This document shows positions 12,826 through 25,117 of a DNA stretch of 64,000 nt, piece after piece. Location of the stretch: NCBI GenBank assembly GCA_037367405.1, contig JAZKJV010003132.1, forward strand, positions 186,001 to 250,000. The letters run 5' to 3'. Positions within the stretch are counted from its first letter, which is position 1. Each line of letters opens with the position of its first letter. The translations under genes and the position numbers were made by a program. Below the pieces are notes generated by a model. That model searched no databases and had not been told where the DNA came from. It was given only the letters and a program-made list of their open reading frames with translations. This DNA is from Ottelia alismoides (lineage: Eukaryota > Streptophyta > Magnoliopsida > Alismatales > Hydrocharitaceae).

Positions 12826-15465
12826 TGAAGTATATGGGAAGGTCCTTAAGCATATCACGGAAGCATGATGATCGCGTCGTATGCGATCAGGAGCGACTAG
12901 TCGCACTAGTTGCTCGAGGCAGCAAAATTTAAAAAATTTTAATGTGATGAAACCACATGATACAAGAACACTTCTCGGATCGTTTCATCTAAACCACAAT
13001 AGGTATTAATGTTATCTCTTGAAGCATGGTTGTGATCGAGTCTCTAAACAAAGAGATCTCCTGTCTCAAGTCCGATCCGACGGAGGAGACGCTAGGGAGC
13101 ACGTTGATGAAATGCGTGCTCCTCGCAATCGATGATGACGATCCAAGTAGCGAATCTCCTGATCTTGTCACACGAGATCCAACGTCTTCTTCACAAGCGA
13201 GGCACACTGAAAGAGATAGATTTCCTTGAGCAAATACTCTAGTAGTATAACGACGACGGTGACTCTCTCAATGGCTCCATGGTGGACGACCATAATGAGA
13301 TATAGAGAGAGAGTTGTGTAGAGAGAGAGAGAGGGAGAGAGCATTAGTTATTATTGTAATTGTGTAACTCGAAGAGAAGGAGGTGCCTCTTTTTATATAG
13401 GGTTTTGGGAGTCCATGGATCTCAATCCATGGACACACAAAAATAATGGATGATATTGATTTGTGTTTCTTTCAATGGCTATGATGTTGTTGCAAAAGCA
13501 CAACAACTATTAATTTGATTCAAATAAATATATATTGATAAATCAATATAAATTAATTTCTAATCAAAATAATTAATTAATCTTAGAGATAATGAGGATA
13601 TAGACCTCATCCCCTAAAAAGGGGGATGACCACTCTTCTCCTTTGGAGATTGATGGCCGTCCACCCTCTTGAGATGGACTTAGTCTATTTCTTCAATATC
13701 TCATGAGATCTCATTTTCTCATGATATCTCCTAGATTTACAACAGCAATTGTTGTAAATTATTTCACAAAAATAAGTCATAATTATTTTGTGAATATTGC
13801 AATCATGCCATTGAAAAAATATGAATCACATTCACATCCAAAAAATGTAAATTATATTTTCAATTAATCATTCAATGTGAATCCAATTCACATCAATAAT
13901 TAATCAAAAAATATAAATCACAATAGACTCTCTCTAATATATTATAAATCATATTTATAATATACATGATTAATAAGGATATGGCTATCCACATTATTCA
14001 TTCCATGATAATTATATCACATTTAATCATCTTGGATCTCTATTCTCATGTGCTCAAATAATATGAATCACATTCACATTATTCACATCTTTGATTATTA
14101 AATCACATATAATTATGTCAAATAACTCTCCTTATAATATGAATCAAATTCATATTGTTAATGATAAGTAAACCACAATTAATTATCTATTTCTCAACGC
14201 TGGATACATATATCGACAATGAAATTATCCATGAACTCTTTCAAGGATAATGCGCTCTCTCCGCGGATACTTGAAGATAAGGATAGGGCAATTGTATCGT
14301 TCCACGTATAATGACTTGGATATTGAGATCACATCTCAAATCTAGATCATGTCGACCTCCCATAGATGCTTGATTAAATCAAGACTGCAAATCTAATCTT
14401 CTCATTACATCTGAATCACATTCAGATCAATGTCCAACATTTGTACTAAGATCAGATTACTTCTCTATGAGAGGAGTCACTAAAATGCAGATATGTTTCA
14501 TCTCTCCCTCGGAATGGAAGTGTCATGGTTTTATAATCGTTTATGATCACATCACCCTCAGGTATTCCTAATACTTGTACATCCTGCATACTAGAAGTCC
14601 CATAATAAACCTAAAGTATTAGATCAATTTCACACTGTCTACTTCAGGGTTTTATCATTATGTTTCACATTCGATCATTGGGAGTTGGTATCGATCATAT
14701 ACTTTCCAAAAGAATAATCATACCTAGGTGTTGATCATATACTTTCCAAAAGCATATATCAAACTTTACAAATTCAGTCAAGCTTCCAAAGTGAGACGAC
14801 TGTGCACCGAATTTGATTCTTCCCAATATCTCATGAGTGAGCTCATGTCTTTCGGTTCAACAATGAACATGTATGATCCCTTTGAGAGATCGTATTACTC
14901 ATATGCCTTTGCATGCACACTAGTGCGCCGGTGTATAGACCTTGGTTAGGTCATTAACCTATTGGTTTGCCAAATGTACATACTCAGTTATATAGTAACA
15001 CATCTGTCTCCGGTCAGAGGATGCGTGCCTATATCGTGATAACATTCGACACATGATTTTGTTTATCTCGATCTCGTTAAGTCAACTCTTTGACCTAACT
15101 TATATAGTACCTCTGAATCTCTATTACTATGTAGAGGACCTGCATCAAGAGGTCGATTAGATTTCAGCCTTTAGAGAAAGGAATGCCATCTGCTTCTCAG
15201 GTTGGAGATCATCTCTTTAATAATTATTTGACGATACTTGATGAGTCCCCAATCTAACTCTTTAGATATTCATCCAAGCACCTACCTCTATGATTCAATA
15301 ATTGAATCAACAGCTGTATGATCTTTAAGATGGACATTGTACATAACCCTAATTGTACTAAGGGATCTATCATGCAAATTAGTTATTCTTCATTTCAGAT
15401 CAGGGAATGATATTTGCAATAACATTTATTGCATAATGGCTCACCGTAGGCTCGCATGTCCAACA
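12826..15465 (-). repeat. Copia 5' LTR
   Basis: It starts TGAAGTATATGG and ends CATGTCCAACA on the plus strand, 2640 bp, matching 5054-7720 throughout. It adjoins the PBS. Flanking ATATA at 15466-15470 completes the target duplication. The two LTRs differ at many scattered positions, consistent with an old insertion. Confidence 0.88.
13389..13400 (-). promoter_or_regulatory. Copia 5' LTR TATA box
   Basis: The minus strand reads CCCTATATAAAAAGAGG, a textbook TATA box, with the U3 inverted repeat at 13411-13434 just upstream and a GA/CT-rich tract downstream (13296-13341). This would be the element's own promoter. Confidence 0.65.
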
Positions 15466-16610
15466 ATATACATCATATCTACAAGGTGCAGCATGTACAT
15501 AAGGAGTTTTTCTTCTTGAGCCAGTAGACTATCCCTCTTTTGAAGCTTTATTGCAACCCACAATATCCTGTCATTAGACTCAATGCTACTAGACAAGGTT
15601 GAGATGCACATCCCTCCCTAGAGGAGGACGGGAGGTTCTGGCTAGCTCTACTACCCTCGTATGCTACTCCAAGCCAAAGGATTCTGCCTCCTCACTACCT
15701 CATCCGTGTTGAGATAGTGTAAGGTGTGTGCCCAAGTAAAGCCGTTGTCTCTGAGAGTCATGTGTCCGTTGCTAAATGTTCTACATAGGCAAATCAAGAT
15801 GACATGTGAACATAGCCCAGTGGACTTAAAGAATTAAGTCGCTATGGACCTGAAAAGTCTTAATCCAAATCTTATAAGGTTCCTCTGAAGTTAAGTGGAT
15901 TAAGGTCTTAAGCAAGCTCCATTCTTCAATTTTATTCCTGACTAGTTTAAATGTCAACCATGATTCGATGAATGCACATGCAAATATTTACAAAACTTTT
16001 TTGGGTGGGAATTTTTCAAACTCTGTGAATTTTTATTTAATTTTCAATTTCATAATTTTTAGGTATTTTCGAAAAAAGGAGTAAAAGAAAGAAAAGTTTT
16101 TATAAACATATTTACAAAAGGGGTTTATGTTACAGGTTTTATGTATAAATGGATTTTAATCCATATTTTTTAAGGATACTTAAAGAATTTAGGGGTAGAT
16201 TATGTTTTTTTTACGTACACATATATACACGTGGTTTTTGTACCCCATAATTATTTCCCATGTGACAACATAATTTCACAAACATTTTTCATAAGGTGTT
16301 GAAGACTATTTTTACAAACATTTACAAGCGATTTTACAAACTATTTTTGCAAACATTTTATTTTTACACAATTTTCAAAAATTTTGTACAGTATACCTAA
16401 TTTTTATATCGAAAATAATTTATAAAACTTTTTCGAACAAAACATTTTTACAAATTTTTACCAAAATAATTTTTTCAAAAGTTTTTACAAACATTTTGAA
16501 GACATTTTTCGAAACATTTTTATTCCTAATTTATAAATAATAGCCATGTTATTAACACACACAAAGTACGAGTTACGGCTAAACTATATATGCAGTATAT
16601 ATGACACCCC
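15466..16610 (-). other. Element B post-pol spacer, pol-side part
   Basis: This is the continuation of 4400-5053 after the Copia insertion. It aligns with 24175-25115 of element A, including GGTGCAGCATGTACATAAGG and a block on Copia-unrelated sequence around 15600-15720. From 16280 to 16530 it holds imperfect repeats of a TTTTTACAAACATTTT-like unit. No open frame of note and no env-like protein is visible. Athila elements often carry an env-like ORF here; this copy shows none. Confidence 0.65.
16280..16530. repeat. Degenerate TTTTTACAAACA-type minisatellite
   Basis: TTTTACAAAC and close variants (ACATTTTTACAAA, TTTGCAAACATTTT, GTTTTTACAAACATTTTG) recur many times over 250 bases with variable spacing. 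It looks like slippage-driven expansion within the AT-rich spacer of element B. Confidence 0.6.
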
Positions 16611-16960
16611 CTATACTTAGCTCGAACGATGTCCTCAAAGTAAAAAGAGAGTAACAATGGAAGACATAATTTGTGTTGAGTATAGAGAAGTGAAAAGAAT
16701 CCTATACTACAACGACTCAAAAGAATGGAAGAAAAAAATCAATAGAAGTCAGTGATCCCCCCATACTTAGGATCAAGTAATTTTTGGTATACAAGATTGT
16801 ACGCAAAAGGTGACAATAGAGGAGTAGAATGTACAAACATTACCCCCTTATACTCAGGGTAAAATATCCCTAAGTAATGGCAGCAAAAATATAGGTAATA
16901 GAAAAATGAATAATCATAAATTAACACCTATACTTAGGATCGAGTGCATCCTAAGTATAG
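16611..16960. repeat. Array of four CTATACTTAG inverted repeats, element B
   Basis: Four inverted repeats lie in series. Unit 1 has arms at 16611-16620 and about 16676-16685. Units 2 (about 16759-16792) and 3 (about 16848-16880) are decayed. Unit 4 is a perfect 13-bp stem (16928-16940 with 16948-16960, arms CTATACTTAGGAT and ATCCTAAGTATAG, 7-base loop). Each left arm follows a C-run. The equivalent array in element A (25118-25494) is better preserved. Confidence 0.8.
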
Positions 16961-17049
16961 CAAAATCATATGACGGATTCGGGGTATTAAACAAAATTAA
17001 TGGGTGATATAGATAATATGGATCTATACAGAGGCGAAGTAGAAGTGAG

Positions 17050-18400
17050 AATCAGGTATGAGATGCAGGTCATGTGAGTTAAGAAACACATCTCATACAA
17101 AATGAATATGAGTAACATCAACAATCACAGGATCATGATCAAGATATGGCTTTAGGCGCTGACCGTTGACTCGAAAAGTGTACTCATAAGACCACTCAGA
17201 TATCTCAATGCTACCGTTGTCGTGTACCTTTCTGACCAAGAAGGTCCCTGCCATTTACCATGCAATTTCCATGGAAATAATCTTAACCTAGCATCAAATA
17301 GTCATACTCTCTGGTTAGGTAGAAACTGTTTATGGCTGATGTGAGGATCATGCCATATATTCACTTTATCCTTATATTGTAGGCTACATGAGAATGTTGT
17401 GTCTCTCAAATCCTCTAGGGCTGCCAATTATGCTCTCTACTGATCTCTCTTACTCTTTGGATCCAATAATAACTCAGTAATTGCCTAAATGACTTGTGCT
17501 TGATTTCCATAGGTAAGTGGCATGGCTAGCCATAAACGAGTCGAAAAGGAGATGTGCCCTAAGGTGTCTTGAAGGAAGTCCTATAGGCCTACATGAATGA
17601 GTCCAAAAGATGTGACCAATCCTTTCGGTCTGGGTGGACAACCTTCTGCACAATGGTCTTAATCTCCCTATTTGAAATCTCAGCAAGACAATTCATTTAT
17701 GGATGGTATGGCATGGCAACTCTATGGTCAATGCTGAACTCGTTAGCAAGGGCCCTTACCTTAACATTGATAAAATGAGTCCCCCTGTTAGAAATCAAGA
17801 CTCTAGGTACCCGAACCGTGAAATGATATTCTTCATCAAAAACTTGCAAACAGTCTTTGCATTTGTAGCTCGAGCGGAGATGGCCTCAACCCAACGACTC
17901 ACATAATCCACAACTAACAAAATATACTCAAATACCTGACTCTTAGGGAATGTACCCATGAAATCGATGCCACATGCGTCAAAAACCTCAGATAAGTGAA
18001 TGGGATGCATTGACATCATATCTCTCTGTCCTCAAGTGCCCATCCTCTGATAGTAAGTACACCTCTTCACGAATTCATATGAATCCTTGAAGAGGGTAGG
18101 CCACCAAAGGCCAGATTAGAGATCCTTTTGCGTTGTCCATATCCCAGAGTGATGTACTCCTGCCTCAATCTTATGGTAATATATGAGGATGCTATGGTGC
18201 TCCTCCTGAGGAATACACCGACGCCAGACATTATCCCCTCCTTTATGATAAAGGATGGGATCCTCCCAATGGTATGACTTGGCCTTCATGAGGAAGGTCT
18301 CAAGTCACTGCCTGGTCCAACCTTGTGGAACTTTCTTGGCAACAAGATAGTTCACAATGTATGAGTACCATAGAAGAGAGGTGCTAGCAAGAATTGCCTC
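17050..18400 (-). pseudogene. Element B integrase
   Basis: On the minus strand the pieces read, from the N side: a zinc-binding region (about 18050-18300), the catalytic core with HLSEVFDACGIDFMG, LVVDYVSRWVEAI (first catalytic Asp kept) and KTVCKFLMKNIISRFG (17795-18019), and a C-terminal domain with LFDARLRLFPWKL, WQGPFLVRKVHDNGSIEI and FRVNGQRLKPYLDHD (about 17125-17350). This order and wording fit Athila-type Gypsy integrases. Internal stops (for example before LFDARL) and frame changes make it non-functional. The function would be insertion of the cDNA. It lies directly downstream of RNase H, as expected for Ty3/Gypsy. Confidence 0.88.
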
Positions 18401-20116
18401 GTCTGGGAATGTCTTAGTGATAGGTGTGGTCAATCAGAATCCTCAAGATGCTCTAATCAGGAGAGATGATTCGCCACCACATTCTTAACTCCAGGTTTAT
18501 CCTTAATCTCAATATCAAACTCCTGGGGTAGAATGATCCATCTCATCAATCTGGCTTTGGCATCCTTCTTGGCCATGAGGTATTGGATGGTGGTGTGATC
18601 AGTATATACAGTCACTCTAGATCCAAGAATATAAGATCAAAACTTATCTAGAGAAGATACTACGCCTAGCATCACCTTCTTAGTCACATTGCAGTTCTGT
18701 TGAGCGGCATCCAAAGTCCTGATTGCATGGTGAAAAACAAATGGTACATTATCCCTCCTCTGTCCAAGCACAGCCCCTACGGTAAAATCAGAAGCATCCG
18801 TCATGATCTCGAATTGGAGAGACCAATCGAGTGGCTGAAGAACAAGAGCCTGAATAACCAAATTCTTGAGAGTCTCAAAAGTGGAAAGACACTTATCATA
18901 TACATGTAACTCAGTTTCTTTCATGAGCAAATCAGTTAGTGGTTGGGAAATCTGACAGAAGTCCTGTATGAACCGTCGGTAGAAACTGACATGCCCCCAA
19001 AAAAAGACCACAACTATCTCAAATTAGACGATGGAGTGATCTTCTTCATGATATCCACCTTGGTCGGATATACCTCCATGCCCCTGTTGGAGATGATGTG
19101 ACCAAGGACCGTCCCTTGAGTCATCATAAAATGTCTCTTCTCCCAAGATAAGACTAGGTGGACCTCAATGTAGTGCTGAAGTACTCGGTCTAGGAAAGAA
19201 AGACAAGCATCAAACCCATTGCCGTAGACCAAAAAGTCAACTATGAAGACCTATAAACAGTCGCCCACCATGTCCGAGAATATGGAAAGCATGCACCTTG
19301 GGAATGTAGCAGGAACATTACATAATCCAGAGGGCATTCGTCTAAAAGCCTATGTTCCAAATGGACAAGTGAACATCGTTTTCTCCCGGTCTTCAGGCTC
19401 TATGGCCACCTGATTGTATCACGAGTACCCATCAAGGAAATAGTAATGACTCTTCCCAGCTAACCTCTCAATGATCTGATCAATAAATGGTAGGGGGAAA
19501 TGATCATTCTTGGTGGCCTAATTCAATCATCTGTAGTCCACATAGATCCTCTAGGAAGTGGGTAATCGGGTAGCTGTCTCCTCTCTAGACTCATTCACAA
19601 CTGTTGTGATACCTGTCTTCTTGGGTACCACATGTAATAGACTAACCCATTTTTAGTTAGAGATGGGGTAGATAAAATCAGCGCTCCACCACTTAGATAC
19701 ATCCTTCATGACTACATCTCTAAGATTCGGGTTCAGCCTACGCTAGAACTCACGTGATGGCTTGGCATCATCTTCGAGAGATATGTGGTGGGGTTGCAGG
19801 GTCGAACTTATCCTCTAGAGATCAGCCACAGTCCTTCTGATTGCCTTGCGGTTTCTTTCGAGAACCTCCATAAGACGAGATTCTTGGTCTTCAGTCAAAT
19901 CTGTTGATATACTGCAAGGAATCTATACTTCATGCTCTACGATAAGGTATTTAGTTTTGGACATGTGGGAGCTGGCGGATCCGGTCACAGAAAGATCTGA
20001 ATAAAATCTACCAAATCTGCATGTGAGAACTCTCACTGGATCAATGAATCCAACGAATACGACACTGCTGGTGTGTATGTCATCTATGCTGGATCACTCT
20101 TCGCCCTAGCCGTTGT
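18400..20116 (-). pseudogene. Element B reverse transcriptase and RNase H, 5' end cut by element A
   Basis: The minus strand shows the RT lead-in with SLEDDAKPS and RLNPNL (about 19740-19800), the catalytic loop FIVDFLVY (near 19224-19247), GFDACLSFLDRVLQ and LSWEKRHFM (19014-19232), FYRRFIQDFCQISQPLTDLL and, in RNase H, FEIMTDASDFTVGAVLGQRR (split pieces, 18637-19011). The loop should read FMDD: the first catalytic Asp is Val (codon at 19239-19241) and Met is Ile. In RNase H the usual TTEKE segment reads VTKKV. Several stops occur. The N-terminal side is separated from the linker and protease by the insertion of element A at 20117. Confidence 0.9.
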
Positions 20117-23100
20117 TGAGCACAAGATTTCCGAGGATTGATAATTATTAGTATAAAGTCGTTGCGATCCCCAAAATTCCAAGATCAAACAAACAAATTT
20201 TTTTCCTTCTCTCGCTGCAAAATAATTACAAGAAAAATAAGGTGGAGTAAGAGAATTTTTTGCTACTTATTAACTTGTATAGCGGACATGATCAAACTCA
20301 AAAAAGCAGGAATCTCAAAAGCAAACTATCTTTAGTTTTTGTCGAATTTGTCTCTTTTTAATTTTTTAATTTTTTATTTCTATTTTCTATTTTCTAATTT
20401 TCAATTTTTTAGTGATTTCAATTTTACAATTTTTTTATTTCAAATAAGTAACAGTATGCACAAGATAAGAAATACGCACACCAAACTCTTTTAGTATTTT
20501 TAAATTATATAAAATATTCCCAGAAAAATCCATAGAAAATATTGTTGGGTTTTAAACGCTTTGAAATTTTTGTGAAAATTTTTGTAGAATTTTCAGATCT
20601 TTTTTTATTTTTCTAAAAATCAAACTGTGGCAAATTTGATAAACAATGAATAATCTAGAGTAATTTGCAACTTAAAAATATTTTAATTGCCCAAAACTCC
20701 TGGCAATTATTTTTATGCTAAACTATAGACAAATATCTACAAACAAGATGTGAAATCTCTTTTTTTTAGATTTTCCAGAATTGTTTTTATGATTTTTCTA
20801 AGATTTTTGATATTTTTCAATTTTTTTGTGTTTGAAAAGAATTAATGCAGAAAATTTGCTTAGAAATTAAAAGACAATGAAAGGAAATCAATCTAATTGT
20901 TTTTGGAATTTTTAGAGCAATATTCAAATTTTTATGATTTTTTAAAATTTCAAGAAGAGAAAATGACACTATTTTTTATTTTTTAATAATAACAAATTAA
21001 AATAAAATGTAATGAAATTTATATACATTGAAGAAGAATACAACAGGAATATACACAAATTTTTGTAGAATTTTTAGAACAATGATAACATTTATTTCAA
21101 TAAAAAGAACATGGAAAATAAAGTCTGGAAACACAGGGACTGAAATGTAATTAGTTTAAGTTTTTGCATGAAAAATATAATAAAAATAAACCGCAGGATA
21201 GAAAACGTAATTTACCCAACTAAATGCATGCAAGACACATGCTTTTCCTAGTAGGGGCTTATTTGTAATTTCAGAAATGTTTGGGGGGCTTTAATGTAAT
21301 TTTTCATTTTTAATAATTCTCCCCATGAGGTTTTCTCATGTTGCTTTTCTTCGTTTCTTCAAAAGTAAGAGAAAGAGGCAAGGGGCCGCCACCTCCTTCG
21401 TTTCTCTCTCCAAAGCTGCGGCGGATCTGTGGTCTAGGCTTGCGGGTGATGCCGACGGACGAGGATCAATCCCAAGAGATCGGGGGTGCGGCCTTGAGCG
21501 TGGGTGGGCACACTTGTTGATAGTTGGGCGATGGCGGCCTAGGGGCGATTCTAGGCAGCTGGAGAAGGAGGTCGGCGATCTAGAGGCGGTGACGCATGAG
21601 CGGCGGTGCCGTAAGTGGCTACAGGGTGGAGTGAAGGCGGCAGATCAAGCGCTGCTTGCGGTGGGGCGACAGGTGATCAGTGGAGAGGTAGACATGGCCA
21701 CGCGGATGGAGATCCTGCAGGAAGAGGTGGACCTTCATGTGGTGGTGCCTGGCGGTGGAGGCGCGCGGGCGTCAGCGGTCAGGTGGCGCAGCCGGTTGTA
21801 CGGTGGATGGTGCCTATTTTTTTTTCGTTTTTATAAACAGTAACAGGCAAAAAATTGTTTTTTTATTTATTTTTGAAACAAAAACAACAAAAATTTTTTA
21901 ACATTTTAATTTTTTCTTTCTTTTTCTCTCTTTTTTTAGGTGATCCTACAAGACAAAAATTAGAGAGAAAAAAATAATATATTTTTTTGTTTTTTTATTT
22001 TTTATTTATAAATGAGGATACGAGCATGACGACTCGATCCCAAAATCAAAACGGAAGAAGTGAATGAGTGTGGTTCTGAGGGGAATGGCTGATGGAATCG
22101 GATCTCCGACCACCGTGCGTGATCGGAGGTGAGAGATCGTGTGAGGTAGAAAAGAACGCGAATAGATCGAGATGTGAAATGAAAAATCGAGTAGGTGGCA
22201 GATCAAATCGTGATGGATTCTAAGAACTAGATAAATAAATGATGACCAAATAAAGATACGAGAAATTAAACTAAGATTAACCTAAGTCAGAAACAAGAAG
22301 AAAATGATGGATCTTACCTTAGGAACGGAAAAGACCTTGATCACCTCGACGAAGGCCGACGTGCTATTACCGGACGGCTCAGAGGCTAGGCACCCTTCTA
22401 CGACAAGAAGACTCTCGGAGATTGGGATCCTCTCACCAAAGATTGGTAAAATTGAATATGGAGAAGGAGCCATATAAATAGAAAAGATATGAATTGAAAT
22501 TTGAATTTGTGAATTTTTGGATGAAGATAAGAGATAAGAGAGAAAAAAATTGAAATGAGATGAAGTAAAAAATTAGTGTTAAAATTATTTACTAAAATTA
22601 ACTAATTTTTTGTATTTTCGTCAATTTATTAATTTAAAAATTAAAAGTAATTTTTTTATTTTTTGTGTTGGTAGTTATCTAGGGAAATTAACTATATACA
22701 TAAACTATATACATATAGTTCATTATTTACATAGTTAAATAAGGAAATTACTTTTTTAAAATTTTGTTTTATTTTTATTTTAAATAATTAGTAAAAATAT
22801 TTACAAATATTTACAAATACAATATGTAAAAATACATGGGAAAATTGCACAAACCACCCTAGAAAATTGACTTTTCACTCTTAACTCCAAAAATTATGAA
22901 ATCACAGCCATTTTAAAGATAATTAAATTTAGAATACAATGGAAGTGAGTTTAGTTCAATTTGAATTCATATGGAGTCGTAATTGGTCTTTTAATTATCT
23001 CTTTGTGGCTTTTTCCAAGTGTGGTTGCCTTTATTCTTTAAATGATTTGATTGTGCGATTATTTTTATTATTTAGGACACATTTTTATTTACAACTTTTA

Positions 23101-23490
23101 TTTTGAAAATTATTTTGTTTCATGTCAATTTATGTCAAATAAAATAGTTTAGTATACACATATTCACAACATACATTTTTTTGGATTTTCTGATTAAGGA
23201 CTGTATCTCTCGTACTTTATTCCTGGTCGATCAGGTCAAGTCTTGACCTTCTCTTGGGGTTCAGGTCAGCCTGTATCTATTACATATATGCAGTATTCTT
23301 TTTTTTTCTTTTCTTTATTTTTTCTTTCTTTATTTCTTTATTTATTATAGGTTAAAATGGTAGGAAGTGCACAATATTTACACACAGATGCAAGCTATTA
23401 AGAATATGGAATTAGTATTATAAACATGTGTTTTATAAGGGATTTTAAGCTAAAATAAATGAATAAAGATGATGAAATGCATATTCATCA
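20117..23490 (-). repeat. Element A 3' LTR
   Basis: It starts TGAGCACAAGATTTCC and ends GCATATTCATCA on the plus strand (TG...CA), 3374 bp, and aligns along its length with 33729-37150. It contains AT-rich U5 (20117-21300), a GC-rich block (21310-21840), a TATA box at 22472-22482 and AT-rich U3. A 172-codon frame at 21325-21843 runs antisense to the element in the GC-rich block. The matching frame in the other LTR is broken, so I do not treat it as a gene. Confidence 0.88.
22472..22482 (-). promoter_or_regulatory. Element A 3' LTR TATA box
   Basis: The minus strand reads TTCTATTTATATGGCTCC, conserved with 36137-36147 in the other LTR. A splice-donor-like AAG|GTAAGAT follows about 155 bases downstream (GT at 22317-22316). 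Confidence 0.5.
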
Positions 23491-25117
23491 TCCTCCTATG
23501 CTTTTACCTTTGTTAGTCCCTTAGCAAACACTTATTTGAAAGAATAAGTGAATACAAAGAAAAAGAAAAAGAAAGGAAAATGAAGAAATCATGACAATAT
23601 TGAATATTAAACTTATCTTCATAAAATTATAGTATGGAGCTCTGTCAGACCTTTGGATTACTAGTGTGGCGGAACCTTAATGGGAAATGGATTTGAATCC
23701 TATCAGCCTCTAAGTTACATAAGACTTCTATTTAGGTCTCCTCAATTGTCAGGTCAGAACAAGTCTACATACACAAATTCTTATGACTATGAATCTTTAC
23801 TTCTACGGTGTAAGTGAAATATATAACTCCCCATCTCAAAAATAGCAAAGAAACAACCTCCCTGAACAAGGTAACTCTAGTTCCCCGGTCTAGCAACTCT
23901 TTCCTCGAGGAGCAGGGATATTCCCTTCTAAGTTTAAATACAGCCAGCTCAAGAAGAGGAGATGGAGAAAATAATGGATGGTAACCAGTGTAGCTACCTA
24001 TCCTTGGATGCATGACCAGTGTAGCCAAGTCATCTAGTTGCAAGCTTACAAATATTTGACTTTGAAGCACTTATTAATTTCCTTTTTTTATCCTTGGATA
24101 TACACTCTGGCAGGCATTTTACTTTCATGCATGTCCTTTTGGAAATTCTGCATTTTTTTCCTTTTTTTGAAAATACATACAAGGTGCAGCATGTACATAA
24201 GGAGTTTTTCCTCTTGAACTAGTAGATTATCACTCTTTTGAAGCATTATTGCAACCCCACAATATCATACCCCATAGCATCCTAGCTTTAGACCTCAACA
24301 TCGCTAGACCAGGTTGAGACGCACTTCCCTCCCTAGAGGAAGACGAGAGGTTCTGCCTAGAAGTACTACCCTCGTATGCTACTCGAAGCCAAAAGATTCT
24401 GCCTCCTCACTACCTCCTCCATGAAGAGCTAGGTGTAGAGTGCTTGTCCAAGATAAGCCACGGTCTGAAAGAATCATGCATGTGTTGTTAAATGTTATAC
24501 TTAAACTAATCAAGATGACATGTGAACATAGTCTTATGGACTTAAGGAATTAAGTCACTAGGACCTGAAAAGTTTTAACTCCAGTTCTTATAAGGTTCCT
24601 CTGAAATTAAGTGGACTAAGACCTAACTAAGCCCCATTCTTCAATTTTATTCCAGACTTAGTTTAAATGTTAATACTTTCCTGAAAAATACACATGCAAA
24701 TGCAAGAATATGCACAATGCAAAAAGAAAGCATCTTTCTAAATAATTTTCCAATTTTGAACTTTTTATGGATTTTTGGAAAAGAAAGGAGAAATGGCGAA
24801 ATGCAAAAGAATTTTTTATGCAACTTTTTATAGTTTCTTTTCAAAAAGAAAAAAAGGGTCAGTAAAATATATACAAGTATATAAAAGATTTTTTTTGGTT
24901 TTCTACTTCAATTTTTTGGTTTTTTTGGTTTTTTTGTTGTTTTATGTTTATTTTTTTTGGGTTTTTTATTTTTTTGTTTCGTTGTTTTTTTCTAAGGTGA
25001 TTAAAGTCTATATGCATACACGTGGATTTTACAAATTTACATACTTATCCCCACAAATAGACATATTTAAAAGTACGAGTTATATCTAAAGTATATATAC
25101 AATATATACGACATCCC
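23491..25117 (-). other. Element A PPT and post-pol spacer
   Basis: The first bases (23491-23505) form a weakened polypurine tract (minus strand AGCATAGGAGGA before TGATGAATATG). The rest is non-coding and aligns with the spacer of element B (4400-5053 plus 15466-16610). Conserved landmarks are CTCTTTCCTCGAGGAGC, two CCAGTGTAGC motifs (about 23983 and 24030) and GGTGCAGCATGTACATAAGG (24182). A 104-codon frame at 24775-25089 is translated from T-rich sequence and gives a Phe-rich product; I do not regard it as an env gene. Confidence 0.7.

Larger units (their letters stand above)
5054..15465 (-). mobile_element. Complete but decayed Copia retrotransposon
   Basis: Two LTRs of about 2.65 kb (5054-7720 and 12826-15465) flank a 5.1-kb interior. 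The insertion is bordered by ATATA on both sides (5049-5053 and 15466-15470), a 5-bp target duplication. Just inside the 5' LTR the minus strand reads GGTATCAGAGCCAGG, the initiator-tRNA-Met primer site used by most plant Copia elements. Integrase remains (9250-9740) come before reverse transcriptase remains (8440-8990), which is the Copia order. The interior is full of stops and frameshifts. LTR length and RT phrases resemble Angela/Tork or SIRE-type elements, but I cannot settle the clade by eye. It sits in the post-pol spacer of element B. Confidence 0.9.

Noticed and set aside
5049..15470. Reading the two 2.65-kb copies as a segmental duplication
   Set aside because: PBS, PPT, TG...CA ends and the ATATA duplication show they are the two LTRs of one Copia element.
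21325..21843. 172-codon frame in the 3' LTR of element A
   Set aside because: It lies inside an LTR, antisense to the element; the equivalent frame in the other LTR is broken and I see no domain.
24775..25089. 104-codon hydrophobic frame in the env position of element A
   Set aside because: The Phe/Tyr-rich product reflects T-rich DNA; there is no matching frame in element B and no signal or coiled-coil pattern.
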